Counted from the stretch's first letter, positions 10,844-24,350 are shown. The stretch is 64,000 bases of DNA from Hevea brasiliensis (GCF_030052815.1 NC_079493.1:124568394-124632393), one strand, 5' to 3'. Notes: a model not told the origin generated them from the letters alone. Numbers and translations: made by a program.

Positions 10844-13800
10844 TCTTTCACACATTAAGTAATCACATAGGAATTTATAGACACTTGCACCCAGAGATAT
10901 GCTAATGTCATGGGGTTTTTTATTTGTTACGAAATTTCATGATGGTGCTTTTTTTCCCTTCTAATATTTAAAGTGAATATTCACAGGCAATTGGTTTGTT
11001 AATTGGTATGGAAGATGTACCACTGCAAAAACAAGCTGATTACCTCTCTTCATTGCTCACTCCTCTTTGCCACCAGGTTATAACTAATTTTTCAGCTTCT
11101 TGAAATTTATTTTGTTTAACATTCCTTTCCCTACTATTTTCTTATTCCTGAATTTTGAACCAGTTAACACTTTATGGTTGTCTTCTGAAGGTAAATACTT
11201 GCTATGCATGCATAATACGTTGAGCAAAGAACTTCTGATATGTTGTTTTCAAAGTGGTTTTCTCTTGTTATGCTGCATATGCGTATTAATATAACCATTC
11301 CTGTTTAATTCTGAATTATATGTCTAATACAGGTTGAGACTTTGCTTATGAATGCTAAATTGCTAAATTCAGAAGAGTATCCAGCGAAAATTGTAAATAT
11401 GCAGCAAATAATCATGGCAATTAATGCACTCAGCAAGGTTCTTTCCTGTTCTTTTGCTACCTTAGTTGCTGCTCTGGTGCAAATTTCCCTTTTAACCATA
11501 TCTCTTTCTATTTTAAGTCAATTACTCTATTATTTACTGCAGTAAGTAGTTACTAAATTACAATATGATAGATCTTCGTATTAGCCTAATCATTTTAACC
11601 TGCTATGTTTTAAGTTCTGTTAATTTTTACACTAATTTCTTTGGTTACATAGAAAAAAAAACTGTATTGCACATGTTTTTGAAGCATCTTTACTATGTTC
11701 TTTAATTATTTTTGAAATTGTTTTCATAGGAATGTTGTTTGTCCTTACAATTTCACTTTGTAATGCAGGGTTTCAGTGAGCGTCTTGTAACTGCTGGTCG
11801 TCCTGCAATAGGCCACATGTTTAAGCAGGTTGTAATTAATGTCTTTGGTTTTTTTTGTTTCTTGTACTACCTGCTACCTATGGTTCCCCCTTCGATTTGC
11901 AAAACACAATGAGTTCATAAATCTTTCTTCAAATTTATATCATATTATGATCAAGAATTTCAGTCATATATGCTATCTTGTTGGCAGTTGTGGTGATGAC
12001 AATATTCCACCATCTGTTATTACCCATATATTCATTTCTTATTTTTATTTACCTTCTTTAAAATTATGGTGTTGAAGGTTCTGTTCCTGTTTATTGACCT
12101 ATTTCTATTGTTCTTCTTCTTCTTCTTCTTCTTCTCTCCTCTTTAATGTGTTACATTTTGTTTACCTCTCTCTGTGATCCAGACATTGGATGTTCTTCTA
12201 CAGATTCTTGTTGTGTTTCCAAAGATGGAGCCTCTCCGGATTAAGGTAAGAGCAAGATATGGAGCCATGGGAATGCTTTCTTTTGATTTTTCTTTCTATT
12301 TTTTTTTTATTGACTATACATATTCCCTAAAGCTAGCATTCATGGAATTCAGGTTACTTCTTTCATACATCGGATGGTGGACACTTTGGGAGCATCTGTT
12401 TTTCCTTACCTTCCAAAAGCATTGGAGCAATTGCTTGCTGAATGTGAGGTAAAATATATCTGTTCTTGTTAATTGTATACAAACTTGTAGCTAGTTTTCT
12501 GACATTTTCTTGATTACAATTAATGCTCATCTTTTCTGCATATAATGCTGAGTGTTTTTGGAATGATAATGGAATGGGATGGGATTGATGCCTGCCTTGC
12601 CTGCCCTTATACAGGAAGTGGTAGTGAGTTCACCTGGATAGGATGAATGCATTTTTGATAAATCCATGGGCAATGAGTTTTGATGTATTGGGGTTATCCA
12701 TATATATAGAAGCTTTTCATTTTCGTGCTTATCCTAATTGTTGGTTCAGTTTATGAATGGAGAAAAGGAGCATTAGAATGGCCTTAGCTCTAGAATATTC
12801 CACAAAAAATTAACAAAAAAAAAATAATAACATTGAGAAAATTATGAATTCCATTGAGTTCCATTTACTTGATCGAACAACTTAAATTTCACTTATTTCT
12901 ACTACATCAAATGATCTTTCAAATTGGTCAAGACTCTCCAGTTTATGGCCACTTCTCTGTGGTACCAGTTGTTGCTTCATTGAATTTGCCACATCATGTC
13001 TTGGACAATGCTTCGTCGCAGTGGGCCATTCATGTGGAGTTCAATTATCTAGGATGGTCATAGCCCATAGACTTGTGTCTTGCATAAATGTCTGCCATAG
13101 GAAGTCCACATCATTTCCTTCTATTTTCTTTAAAATTTTTGCTTTGGAAAGTGAAACATTACTGCATGTTGAGTTTTTGATGTGATAAGGAGAAACTTGC
13201 TCATCTTTTGGAGTAAAAATGTTTTTATATTATAACAGCAATTGAAAGTTGCTGTGATTTTGGGAATACGTGAGTTCACAATTCAGAACAGTTATCTAAT
13301 TCTTTCATCCTTACAGTAGTGTAAGGTGGGCAAAGCAAATGATCGCTTCAGGTAACAGTTATCCTAGGCTCATAAAATTGTTAAAGTTCAGCGTTTGTGG
13401 CCTCAAATGGATTGAAGAGAGCCCAAATCTCAGCTTGCATCAATATGTTAGTGTAAAGGTGGGCAAAGCAAATAATCCCTTCAAGTGTCATCTCGTGGGA
13501 GCTTAAAATGGTTAAATTTTAGAGGTTTTGTGGTCTCAAATTGATTTGAGACAGCTTCCTTTTAGTATTGTGTGTAAAGGTTCTGGCCTTCAGTAGTTTC
13601 ATCTTTGTTGGTAGGTACGCATGCTTTGACTTCTTTCACAGTGTTTTGTAATGGAATTGGAAGCACAATTAAACCTTTTTTTTCTTTTAATCCTTGTGAA
13701 TTATGATTGCTTGTGTACTTGAGAATAATTCATCTTTGTGCCACAACATATGCTAAGTTTCTGCCTACTGAAGGTGGCTGTACGGTTCGACTTAAAGTGC

Positions 13801-15514
13801 AATACTTCTATTGAAGGTTCTAGTACAGGTGCAGTCATTAGGGCCCTTTCTGGCATTATTTTTGGAATGTGTTTACAACATTTTTCAGCCAAGCATCTTT
13901 TAAGTTACTTTGCAGAAAGCAATTAGAAACTTTTGTCATGACATAGTTTTGTAATATAAAACTATTTACAAGGGCCATTTGGCTTTCTTTAATATCCTTT
14001 CGAGAGATGAGGTCTTTAAGTTAATTTAATAGCTTTATGATATTTCTTGCATGATAAGGAAATGCTTGCCTTTTGCCCTAGGCAGGGTGTGAAACTTTTA
14101 AGGAATTTGTCTTTCACATGTTTTGAACCACAATAAGGTTTGGATGTTTGTGCATAATTCCAAATGTGACAGTACATGAAGACATGATTTTTGGAATATA
14201 TTTATTGCAGCTGAAGGAAATGGTTGGTTTTCTTTTACTACTCAACCAACTTATTTGCAAATTCAACACCTCGTTTCGTGACATATTGGAGGAAGTTTTT
14301 CCAGCCATCGCTGGAAGAATGTTTAATGTTATCCCAAAGGATGCATTTCCTTCAGGACCTGGAACCAATACTGAGGTATGGAAATATTAATCCAGCAATA
14401 TTTCTTAATCCATGGCATGCATTAACTCTCTTCCCAGCAGCATCTTCTTTGCGTATATATGGCTCGGTAGACATTAATTAAGGTTGTGCTTGGTTATTTT
14501 CTTGATTGTTGTAATTAACTATGCCTTTTTTTTTTAAATTCAAATTTATTTTTATTTTCATTTTCATGGCTATTTATTGTTTAAATGTAATTTCTTTAAG
14601 GCAATGTGTTGAATTACCTGTCATTATCCCTTGTTTTTCTTGTAGGAAATCCGTGAATTACAAGAACTTCAGAAAACATTGTATACATTTTTGCATGTGA
14701 TAACTACGCACGATCTATCGTCAGTCTTCCTTTCACCCAAAAGTAGGGGTTACTTGGATTCTTTGATGCAGTTGCTGCTGTACACAGCTTGTAATCACAA
14801 GGATATCCTTGTAAGAAAGGTGAGTTTCTAATTTTGCTGACCGACAGATTGGATCTTCTAAAATATTATATTATTTATGAACTTGATGTAACATTTTTCT
14901 CTATCTGCATTTCAGGCATGTGTACAGATATTCATTAGATTAATTAAAGATTGGTGTGCCAAACCTTATGGTGAAGAAAAGGTTTGTGTGCTCTGAAATA
15001 TATAGTTCTTAGTAGCATTTTATGTTGATGTTTTTATTGCTTTAATGATATTAAATGCGTTCAGGTGCCGGGTTTTCAAAGTTTCATAATTGAGGCCTTT
15101 GCAACAAACTGTTGTCTGTATAGTGTGCTTGACAAATCCTTTGAGTTCCAAGATGCAAATACTGTGAGTATTATCGTTTAGATTTTTATTTTCTTCTTAT
15201 TTCAATCATTTTATGAATTCTGGTGTTCCCACAATTTTGGTGCATTCTGAAAGAGGGCATTGATAAAATTGATATGGATGCATGGCAGCAGACAAGATAT
15301 CAGAGCCAGTGTTCAATGGAACTGTTTGTTATATGCTAATACCTAAAATGATGCATAGTAATAATTGGCTATGATTGGTAGATTTCTGAAATTTTAAAGA
15401 GTTTTGCCAGACTTTATGGTTCATGGTGAATTTCTTTGGAGTTCAGCAAGTTAAATTGCATGCAAGTTTCAATTAGTGAAAACAAGCATAGACTTACTGC
15501 CCCATTAAGAGTAC

Positions 15515-15560
<46 letters not shown>

Positions 15561-16615
15561 GTGTAATCATTGATCTGATGAGTGTAGAGCAATTGTATGA
15601 TACTGAATATTTCCATGTCTTCCCCTTTTGAGAACTTCATGTGATGCAATATATAAAGGCAGCATATAAAAGTATGATATGAAATAATACAAAATCTTCC
15701 TACTATTCTATAGACTAGCAGGTTAAAGAATTTTATGAGAACTTTAGATTGCACAAGGTTGCCAGATAAAAGCTGTATTTGTTTGCATTACGCTTTATAC
15801 TGACTGTTCTGTTCTGGATCTGCATGGCAGCTTGTTTTGTTTGGAGAAATTGTACTGGCACAGAAGGTCATGTATGAGAAGTTTGGTGATGATTTTCTCA
15901 TTCATTTTGTGTCAAAAGGCTTTCCATCCGCACATTGCCCTCAAGATTTGGCACAGCAATACTGCCAAAAGTTGCAGGTGAGAAATTGAAACGCAAATTT
16001 TTCTCATGTTACTGAGTACTGGGGTGTGTAGAAACGTAAAATTGGAGATGTTCCCTAATCCCTATGTAATTTTGTTGCAAAAAGGTTTCAGGTTAAAAGT
16101 TTTCACTTTAGCTATTTCATGTTGTATCAAGGATTGTGTTTAAATATTTGAATCTGCCAGTTATTGTAAGACTAAATTAGCCATTGGCTCCCTATATGGT
16201 CTGTTATTGGATCCCCATTCTAAAAATGGATATGGTTACAAGGTTTTCTAGGTTTGTTGCTAGGGATCTTATATTACTCTATACATAGTTTATGTGAAAG
16301 GCTAATTTGGTTCTTAGTGTCTTGGATAAATGGCTTCATATACAATCTCCGTTCTTCCTGGATGAATTAGGTAAGATGCTTTGACTGAATACTTAGCTTG
16401 GGTCATCCAGGATTGAGAACTTCGGGGTCTGTGTGCAGAGTCCTAGCTCTAAATGTGCTGCAAAGACATGACTAATTGTGTTTAATTGCTCTAATTTCTG
16501 CTCTATGTTTTTGGTGTTTGTGCAGGGTAGCGATTTCAAGGCATTGAAATCTTTCTACCAGTCGGTCATTGAAAATCTAAGGCTCCAACAGAATGGAAGC
16601 GTTGTTTTCAGATAG
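8857..16615 (+). CDS. PSD: Exportin-T (PAUSED), nuclear tRNA export receptor, 13 exons, 989 codons
   Basis: Karyopherin-beta family protein that binds mature tRNA with Ran-GTP in the nucleus and carries it through nuclear pores. Exons: 8857-10581, 10689-10778, 10987-11076, 11333-11437, 11769-11828, 12183-12245, 12353-12448, 14211-14375, 14646-14819, 14916-14981, 15065-15163, 15831-15977 and 16526-16615 (TAG). All twelve introns are GT-AG, every exon is a multiple of three, and all introns are phase 0. The product starts [16 protein letters not shown] and ends NGSVVFR, matching the plant exportin-T family in ends and in length (the Arabidopsis protein is about 988 aa). The N-terminal half holds the importin-beta-N/exportin-1-like HEAT region; the whole protein is helical repeat. 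No frameshift or stop was seen, so the gene looks intact. Identification is from recalled family sequence. Confidence 0.95.
10812..10840. repeat. (CA)n microsatellite in exportin-T intron 2
   Basis: About 14 CA dinucleotides in a row, 34 bp after the donor site of intron 2 (10779-10986). Confidence 0.95.
12449..14210 (+). other. Long exportin-T intron 7 (1762 bp)
   Basis: This is by far the largest intron of the gene; the others range from about 80 to 670 bp. It contains no convincing coding exon. A diverged tandem duplication lies at about 13318-13560 and accounts for part of its length. Open frames at 12854-13063 and 13738-13926 have no family resemblance and are taken as chance. Confidence 0.8.
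13318..13560 (+). repeat. Diverged tandem repeat (about 125-bp unit) in exportin-T intron 7
   Basis: Two copies share, in order, GGTGGGCAAAGCAAAT, a CTTCA(A/G)GT block, an A/T-rich GGTTAAA-like block, and TGTGG(C/T)CTCAAAT(G/T)GATT. Copy 1 runs about 13318-13435 and copy 2 about 13450-13560. Confidence 0.7.
15520..15557. repeat. (TA)n microsatellite in exportin-T intron 11
   Basis: About 19 TA dinucleotides inside intron 11 (15164-15830). Confidence 0.95.
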
Positions 16616-17924
16616 CAGCATCAAGATTGGAAAACTGCGATGTGTTTTGGCAAAAGCATGCCATTTTTATTATCTAATGTGCTTGTGATTTTTGTTTTAT
16701 GTGGCAATCCAGTCTTGGTTGAGCAAAGGTGTGTAAACACTCGTGAGCGTCTTGTTTATCTTGGTAGAACATATATCCTTCTTCTATATATAAATAAACA
16801 TTCTACTTATGCATGTCAATGTTGCAGGATTTTTCCATGTAAATACCATGTTTATCTTTTATTATGGACAATGAATGAGGTATTTATGTACTGAACTCCT
16901 CTTTTTATGTCTCTTGCTTGTATTTATTGATTCATGTGTGGTGACTGATTTGGTTTTCAATCATTTTCTTGCAGTTGTATATTTCCGGCAACAGGGTTTC
17001 TTTATTGCAAAACTGCTATTTTTTTTTCTATAACATATTTTTCTTCTTTTTGGTGGGATTAATGTAATCAAATATTTAATATAGTTGTCAGAATACTTAC
17101 AGGGAAATGGCTATAGCTTTTATTGGCCATATTTTAGGATTTAAAAAAAAATAATAATAAAGTGAATAAAGGAAAATACAAGTTTTGTCATCAATATGTG
17201 TTGTGTTTTTACAATATGCTTGAGAAAATTATCTTCTTTTCCATGATAATTAATTTTGAATTGCATCTATGTCACTGTTACTTGTTCTTACATTTGTTTT
17301 TCTCCGTTATGTTTTACGGTTGGCCAATGAAAAACATTGGTCATATTGAAAGAAATTCTTGCTTCAGAAATTTTAGAAAAGATACTTACCAAAATTTTGC
17401 GCTATCATGTTTTCTTTGTGCGGCCATTAATGAAACTTTTAAGAGTCTGTTAATATTATTGTTTAATATTATTGTTTAAGTTGTTATTAAGAAAAGTATT
17501 AGCATATTATTAAAAACTGGGAAATTGTTTGTGTTTATTTTTACACGCGATTAATAATAATTTTAATTTATATATATATTTTAATTTTAATATGTAAAAA
17601 TAAAATAATGTTTTAAATTTATTATTTGTTAATTGCTGTAGACTAATTTTTCTATCTCTCAAATTTTTTTAATAAAAATAATAAAAAATATAGTAATATA
17701 ATAAAAATTTTAATTAAAAATATAAAATAATTGGATGTTAGGTAAATCATATAATCACTATTGTATTAAAATATCAAAAAATTTTATATTATCTTAATAT
17801 TAAGAAAATATAATATATTTAAATATTAATTATATATTAATAATATTATAAAAATTATAATCTATAAAGCATATAGCTAGCGGGAAAAGAAATATATTAA
17901 TATACTGTAAATTAGCTAATAACA
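16616..17924 (+). other. Exportin-T 3' flank, then AT-rich intergenic DNA
   Basis: The first few hundred bases after the stop are T-rich and would contain the 3' untranslated region; I cannot fix the polyadenylation site. From about 17500 the sequence is extremely AT-rich. The open frames at 16640-16894 and 17162-17479 show no family resemblance. Confidence 0.55.
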
Positions 17925-18220
17925 ATGACCACTTGAGGAGCTTTGGTTCTTTGGTGCAGTTCTCTTACGGTCTTATTACGTGTTGTTTCTTCTAATGTTG
18001 CCGATTAAAGGTTTGGTGTGGTGGCTAGGGCTTCAGAAAGCTTCAGGTGTGTTGGATCTGAAGCTTCCTTCGGATCCTTTGCCCAGTTATATTAGGTTTC
18101 TTAATTGTTGGAGGGTCATGCTTGATGGCTGAAATTAGTTGGGATCATATATGTATGAGCTTGTATCTTTACCTTTATTTCTATTAATGAAGTCTTTATT
18201 TCTGATAAAAAATAATAATG
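17925..18220 (+). mobile_element. Probable 5'-truncated LINE (non-LTR retrotransposon) 3' tail
   Basis: A GC-normal island of about 300 bp sits in AT-rich DNA. It ends CTATTAATGAAGTCTTTATT followed by TCTGATAAAAAATAATAAT, which resembles 3' ends of plant L1-type elements (an AATGAA signal shortly before a simple A-rich tail). No reverse-transcriptase residues remain, so this would be only the 3' untranslated part. It could also be a fragment of another retrocopied transcript. Confidence 0.4.
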
Positions 18221-18470
18221 ATTATTTATTATAATATTAATAAAATAATTATTAAATAATTTATAACTTATAAATATGTAATTAAAAAATTAATAATATA
18301 ATCATAATTTAAAGTAATTAAATAACTAATTAATTAAAAATAAAGAAATTGCTATTTGACATAGCTTAATAATTCCATGTGTTAGCGCTACGATTATATG
18401 ACAAATCTGCATGTTTAACCAAAGTAATAATCATTTATTAATTGTAATATAATAATTAAAAAATAATGTA

Positions 18471-18590
18471 AAATTAAATATTAATATAAATTTAAATAAT
18501 ATTTTATTTATTTTTCATAATTCATTATATATAAAATAAATTATGAAAAATGAAATAAAATATTATTTAAATTTGTATTAATATTCAATT
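18471..18590. repeat. Foldback (inverted repeat) of about 120 bp, MITE-like
   Basis: Bases 18471-18526 are near-complementary to 18535-18590: after reversal both read AATATTAATA(T/C)AAATTTAAA and continue through TTATTTTCATAATT-like sequence with only a few mismatches. The loop is about 8 bp. Terminal features of a known MITE family were not recognised. Confidence 0.75.
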
Positions 18591-18607
18591 CCTCTGTTAA
18601 GAAATAT

Positions 18608-18614
<7 letters not shown>

Positions 18615-18665
<51 letters not shown>
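18615..18665. repeat. (TA)n microsatellite
   Basis: About 25 TA dinucleotides, just beyond the foldback at 18471-18590. Confidence 0.95.
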
Positions 18666-18669
<4 letters not shown>

Positions 18670-21600
18670 TGCAAATCATTACTATTATAACTTTTAACCT
18701 TCATTGATATTATTTGGATACTTTAAAAATAATAGATTAATTTTTTATCGTATTAATATTTATATTTTCTTGAGGAGTTAAATATTAATTTTAATAAAAT
18801 ATAAATTAATAATTATTCTCTTTAAAATTAAAATTTATAAGAGTAATATTTAATCTTTAATTTTTTATGTTTTTAACAAACACAATCTAAACTACTCCAT
18901 ATGATATATTTTAGAAGCTCTTAAAGGTTTCATTTGCAATAAATAATTTGAAAAAAATATAATTAAATTTTAATACAAGAATTAAAAAAATCAATTAAAT
19001 TAAAATTTTGTAAAATTTTATATTTTAAAGAGAAAGAAAAATTTAACTTATAGATTAATTATTTTTAGATTAGGTTCCTTAAATTGTTTTTTTTTTTTTT
19101 AAACGTAGTTAAAAAGAAATTATTTTAAAATGCAGGTTTGAAACGCAATCTCAGACAGGCTCTGAAAGCAAAATATTACTGTATTGTTTTGTTTTATGTG
19201 GAAATTTGCGTATGGACAGGATTTGGGTAGGGAGGCCACACCCATATCCCCACTCATCAAAACGATATACTTCTTGCCTTGTCCTCTTGATGTAGCCCTG
19301 CTTTCTCCTCTATTATATGAAGGTTGCGGTTCTGCACCTTTTTCTCCTTTGTCATGTTCTTTCCGTCTGTGAGTCGCCTATTGCTGCACATATGATTGTG
19401 TTTATTATCCTTCATTTTCTCGGTGTGCAAACTCTCCAGTGATTTTTAAGGTAGGTAGCCTCAGCTCATCAAATCATGGCACTATTCATCTTTTGAAATA
19501 ATGGAGATTGTAATGAAATGATTCATTTGAAAGCAAGCAATGAAAATAATAGGAGGTGAATGAATTTTATTATTATTTTTTTAATAGGAGAATTGAAGAA
19601 ATAGGGATACGAATTTAAATCTGTTAGGTGAGTAATATGTTTTCAATTAATACACTAAGTCTAAAAAGAATGTTTTAATTAGATTATATTAGAGAAAATA
19701 ATTTTAGTCAGAAATTAATGAGATAAATAAATAATAGAAGATCAATGGTAGACTTTGAAATGGTCTAAATTTGATCAACCCACTTTGTGATATTGGAATA
19801 GTCTTGTATTGGCCCTCCTCCCTTCTTCGTTCATCCCCCACCGGCCAGTGGCCACACCCACGAAGGGAAAGGCTTAAAACAAGAAGTTAGTCGAAATTCT
19901 CATGGGAATCGGACAAGAAAATCTATTTGTACCAATTCTTATTCTTTGTACTTATCTTCATCATCCTTATTGTGTATCAATTTCTCAGAAACCCATCATT
20001 ACAATTGGTCTCTCTCATGCGAAGCTTTTATGCAATAATAAAACTCACCTGTACTCTTGAGAGAAAAAATTTATATAATTTTTAATGTTCTATAGCATAT
20101 GACTTCACACAAATTCAAAGGATGATTCTTGTTACCTAATGCTTAGCTCAAGAATTGTCGTCAGCAAAATCCATATGGAATAAAGGTCATAACTCCATCC
20201 ATGGAATTGTCACCCAAAGCAGAATCAATACAAGACTTTGATTAGAATAATTTGGGAATGCTTAAGAAATGAATTTACTCATAACCCGTCAATCAAGTAT
20301 GTTTGAACTTCAAGGCAAATTTGGGTTTTGTCCCCATTTTTACCCTTACTTTGTCCTTGAGCACATGGGGAAAGACCATTTTTCATTGGTATTAAATGTG
20401 AAACTTTTCCACACTCACCTAATAAGATCATCTTCGAGTTTACACTCTTTTAATTTTTTATTTTTAAATATATATATGTAAAATTTAAATTTTATTTATT
20501 TTTATTTTTAATAAATAACACTTCTAATAGGGGTGTAATCTATCTAAATGGAATTAATACATTGCTAAGCTTGAATTTGATTCAACTCAATTTAGTAACT
20601 ATAATTAAAAGTTTAACATCTCAAATATAAATTCAAATAAGTTCAATTAAATTCAAATTAAAAATTAACTAATTATATGTCAATATATAAAGTGTAAAAA
20701 ATATAGTTTTAGATGAGATTGATTAGGCTTGATAGCTACTTAAATTGGGTATTATGATATTTGAACTAGATCAGCTAAATGATTTCAATTACTAAGCTTC
20801 AATTGATTAAAATGAGTCAATTTTGATTTAGAACCAAATCAAATAATTAACAATAAAAGAAAAAATGTAATTTACAATATGCCAATATTAGATGATCACC
20901 ATGCGAAAATGAAGCAATTAATCAAACTAATTATTACTTGAAAATCCACTTTCATTATTGCAAATTAGCTACTAATTAATAATTTTTTATTTAAAAAAAA
21001 AAAAATAATGAGTGCAGTGATAAGGCTCATTGCTCCTAAAGGGAGAACTCAAATTTAATTCTTGAATATTAATTTTTTTTATTAAATCATAAAATGAATA
21101 TAGAGGACACCTAATATAAAAATAAATAAATAAATAAATAAAGAAGTTGTTTTGTGGTCCATGGCAAAGGACTTACTAACCTTGTTTGGGAGACTTCCAA
21201 CAAAGCTCTAAAGAAAAAGTTAAGATAGACTTAAGAAATATGAAATGGAAAATTTTTCCATCAGCCTACAAATTTAATTCCTAAAGATTGACTTCTTTTG
21301 GGAGGCCACAGCCTATAGACACACTTGTAAAGCATTATTAAGGCCTCCTCTATTAGTCATTATCAATTATTATACTTAATCTCCTTTCTGTAATTAGCTA
21401 ATTAGAGTCAATCTGGTAATTCTCCTTCTGTAAAATTCTTGGTGATGACCAATTAGGTAGAGGTATAGTAAGAATTTTTTTTTTTTGATGATTTTAAAAA
21501 TTTTATAATTTTTTATAATTTAAAATAAATGTTAAGGATTTTAAAGATTTAAAAAATAAAAAAAAAACTCCTCAGTTCATTAATTTGAACGTTTGATGAG

Positions 21601-24346
21601 TTAAATTTACAAAAAAAAAAAATCTCAAAAATCATAGATTATAAAATTATAAAATTTTTAAATATAAACCCATAATTTTAAAATCTTAAAAATCTCATTT
21701 CTTACAACTAATAAATAATTGAATTAGTGATATAGAGCTAATTTTCAGGTGAATTTTACTTATAAATTATTAAATTATTATTATTAAAAAAACTTTACAT
21801 AAATATCACTTTCTACCTTATAAAATTTGTTATTGATTTAAGGACTAAAAAGATCAGATTACTTTCCAAGAAATTTTAGCTATGCAAATATTTACAAGGA
21901 TTTTGTATTTTTTCTAGTATTTCATTTTCATTTTGTTTTGATATTTTAAAGTATGACACTTTAATTTTTATTAATTTTTACATTATATCATCAATGAAAT
22001 ATATATATATATATAATTTAAAGTCGTTTTTCATGTATATCAACATTACTCTAAAGTTATATTAAAATTTAAGAAATTATGTTGTTTTGCGTAAAATGAT
22101 TGAAGGAATTAAATTTATTAATAAAATCTAATAAATTTTAAGCAAGAAAATGAAATTTCTTTAATAAATCCAAAAGGTTAAATTGATGGTGGTTGGCTGG
22201 TCGCCGGTGCTCGTGCGATAATGATCTTCAAGACTTGGTAAAAATAATGTTAAGAATTAGACAAACTAAGGAATCTGGCAGTGTTGGCTTTCGCAAGACT
22301 TGAAATGAAAATCTATGAATCGTTTACCAGGTGGCAGCCGGCTACAGCATAGAGGCGTACGTCAAAGTGCTTTAATTTAATTAATCCATAACTTTATCAT
22401 TATTATCTTTAGTTTAATATTCTGTCCCTCTAACAAAATAAACTTACTTTTGTTTTTATATAATTTAAAATAATGTAATTAATATATTTAAAGTTATTGT
22501 TGCGTACCACAAAACTCTAAAATTAAAAAAAAAAATTTATTTATTTGTAGTACATATTAAATAGGAGCATATAGTAAATTAATAAATAAATTACTATTTA
22601 AAAAAATATCTATAATTTGAAATAGAAAAAAAGAAAAGTAAACTTTATCTTTATGGACAGAGTATTTTAATAAAAGTAAAAAATTAATTTGATTTATAAC
22701 TTTTAGTTTAAAATAATTAAATCAAATATTTAAGTAATTAAATTTTAGATACTATTCTTTAATTCTTTTAATAAATTATAAAATAAATTATTTTAATATT
22801 TAAAAAATATTTTTAATTTAAATTAATTGTAAATTCATAAATTCAATTCAATTTAGAAGTGTTATATATTTAAATTATCAAATTCATTTATGTACATCAG
22901 TGGACACTATTAAAGTTTATTTGATATTATTGTTAAAATTATTTTTGAAAACAAAAATTTAAAATATATTTATTAGAAAATATTAAAAAATTAATTTAAA
23001 GTTTTAAATTAAATATATTTTATTTATAAAAAATAAAAATTAAATTTTAAATTATTAAAATAATATTTTTTAAAAAATTATAAAATTCAATTTTGAAACT
23101 CTAGAATCCCTAAATTAAAATTTATTTATTAAAATATTATTTTATTTTATTATTTCAATTTCAAACTGATCTTATATCTTGTTGTTATAATTATACCTAT
23201 TGCTTAAAAAAAAAAAAAAAAAACTTTAGATTTTATATTTGTCATCTTCTTCCTCTCTTTGATCAATAATTGCACAGAAAAAAAAACTGAAACAAAACCA
23301 CTTATCACTTCGCTCATTGGCAAACCCATCCCCATCTTATTATTCTTGCCGCCAGACTAGATCAAACCCAGCCATGAAAATTTATTTATTTTTTTATTTT
23401 TAATTTCTCTCTTGTAATTATTATTTTTCCTTTTATCATCCATTTATAATAAAGGGGTTCTGTGTTCCGAGAACAAACAATAATTTTTTAGCCGCAACTC
23501 AGTTGGTGTTGAAATCAACTTTTCAGAATGAATTAAACTCAGAGCAGAAAGATCAGTGATGGTTCGAGCTGAACCGGACCTGAAAATTGAGTTTTACAGG
23601 CAATGAATTTGGACAATTATTTCATTGCGGCTTAAACATCTTTCAAATCTAAAACACTGTTTTGTAAGATTTTCTAAAAATTATGTAATATCACATTCCA
23701 CCATCATAATGGTTGAAAAATGAAAACAAAAGCAGTACAGGTGCCTGCCACACTCTGGCTTTTACACATGGAGAAGAAAAAAATAAAAGGAAAATTGTAA
23801 CTAAAAAGCGAGTGCAAATGGATATATATTATTGTTCATTTCCCATTTAATGTAAGGAAGCTAACCGTGTAAAATGGCCTTCCTTTTCTCAGACTCCCCA
23901 AAAGACCAGCACATGAAGCTGCCAAGAATTTTCACCTCATATGCATATGCTTATTACAAAACAGAGCAAAAATAATTTCATAATATGAATTATTCAAAAA
24001 GTATTTCCCCTGATTTCAAAGTCAAGAAGGGGCCATGAAGATTCTAACTATGCAGTCTCTGGCAAGTATAGGGATGACTTGGGATTTTCTTCAATAAAAT
24101 AAATAAAGATTGAATAGGATATGTAATTATATAATCTTGTTCTAGAGTCAGAAGATTTCCTTCTACTTAACCCACGAATATTTTTCCCTGCAAGGAAAAA
24201 AAGCTGATTGGTTATCATTGAACCATAGACTTTGCTGAATTTATTTTTGCAAGTCGGCACACATTTTAACTACCAATCCTCCTCTTCTCCTTCCCTTTTC
24301 CCATTAATTTAAGCCAACATTTACATAGAAAATAAAGAAGGAAACC

Positions 24347-24350
<4 letters not shown>
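18666..24350. other. AT-rich intergenic DNA with small GC-normal islands
   Basis: About 5.7 kb without a supportable gene. GC-normal islands at about 19180-19480, 19780-19900 and 22185-22370 have no recognised coding content. A candidate MITE lies at 21468-21705. A poly(A) run lies at about 23205-23222. The 70-codon frame at 20269-20481 and the minus-strand frame at 24048-24260 have no family resemblance. Confidence 0.55.
21468..21705. repeat. Candidate MITE with imperfect terminal inverted repeats
   Basis: The left end reads GTAAGAATTTT...GATGATTTTAAAA and the right end, on the other strand, reads GTAAGAAATGAGATTTTTAAGA. The interior is AT-rich and partly self-complementary (blocks rich in ATTTTATAATTTT). 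No clear target-site duplication was found, so this is tentative. Confidence 0.35.

Noticed and set aside
11839..12075. Open frames within exportin-T introns (also 11100-11294, 12854-13063 and 13738-13926)
   Set aside because: They lie between verified exons and show no family resemblance.
16640..16894. 84-codon frame just after exportin-T
   Set aside because: It lies in the likely 3' untranslated region and has no recognisable motif.
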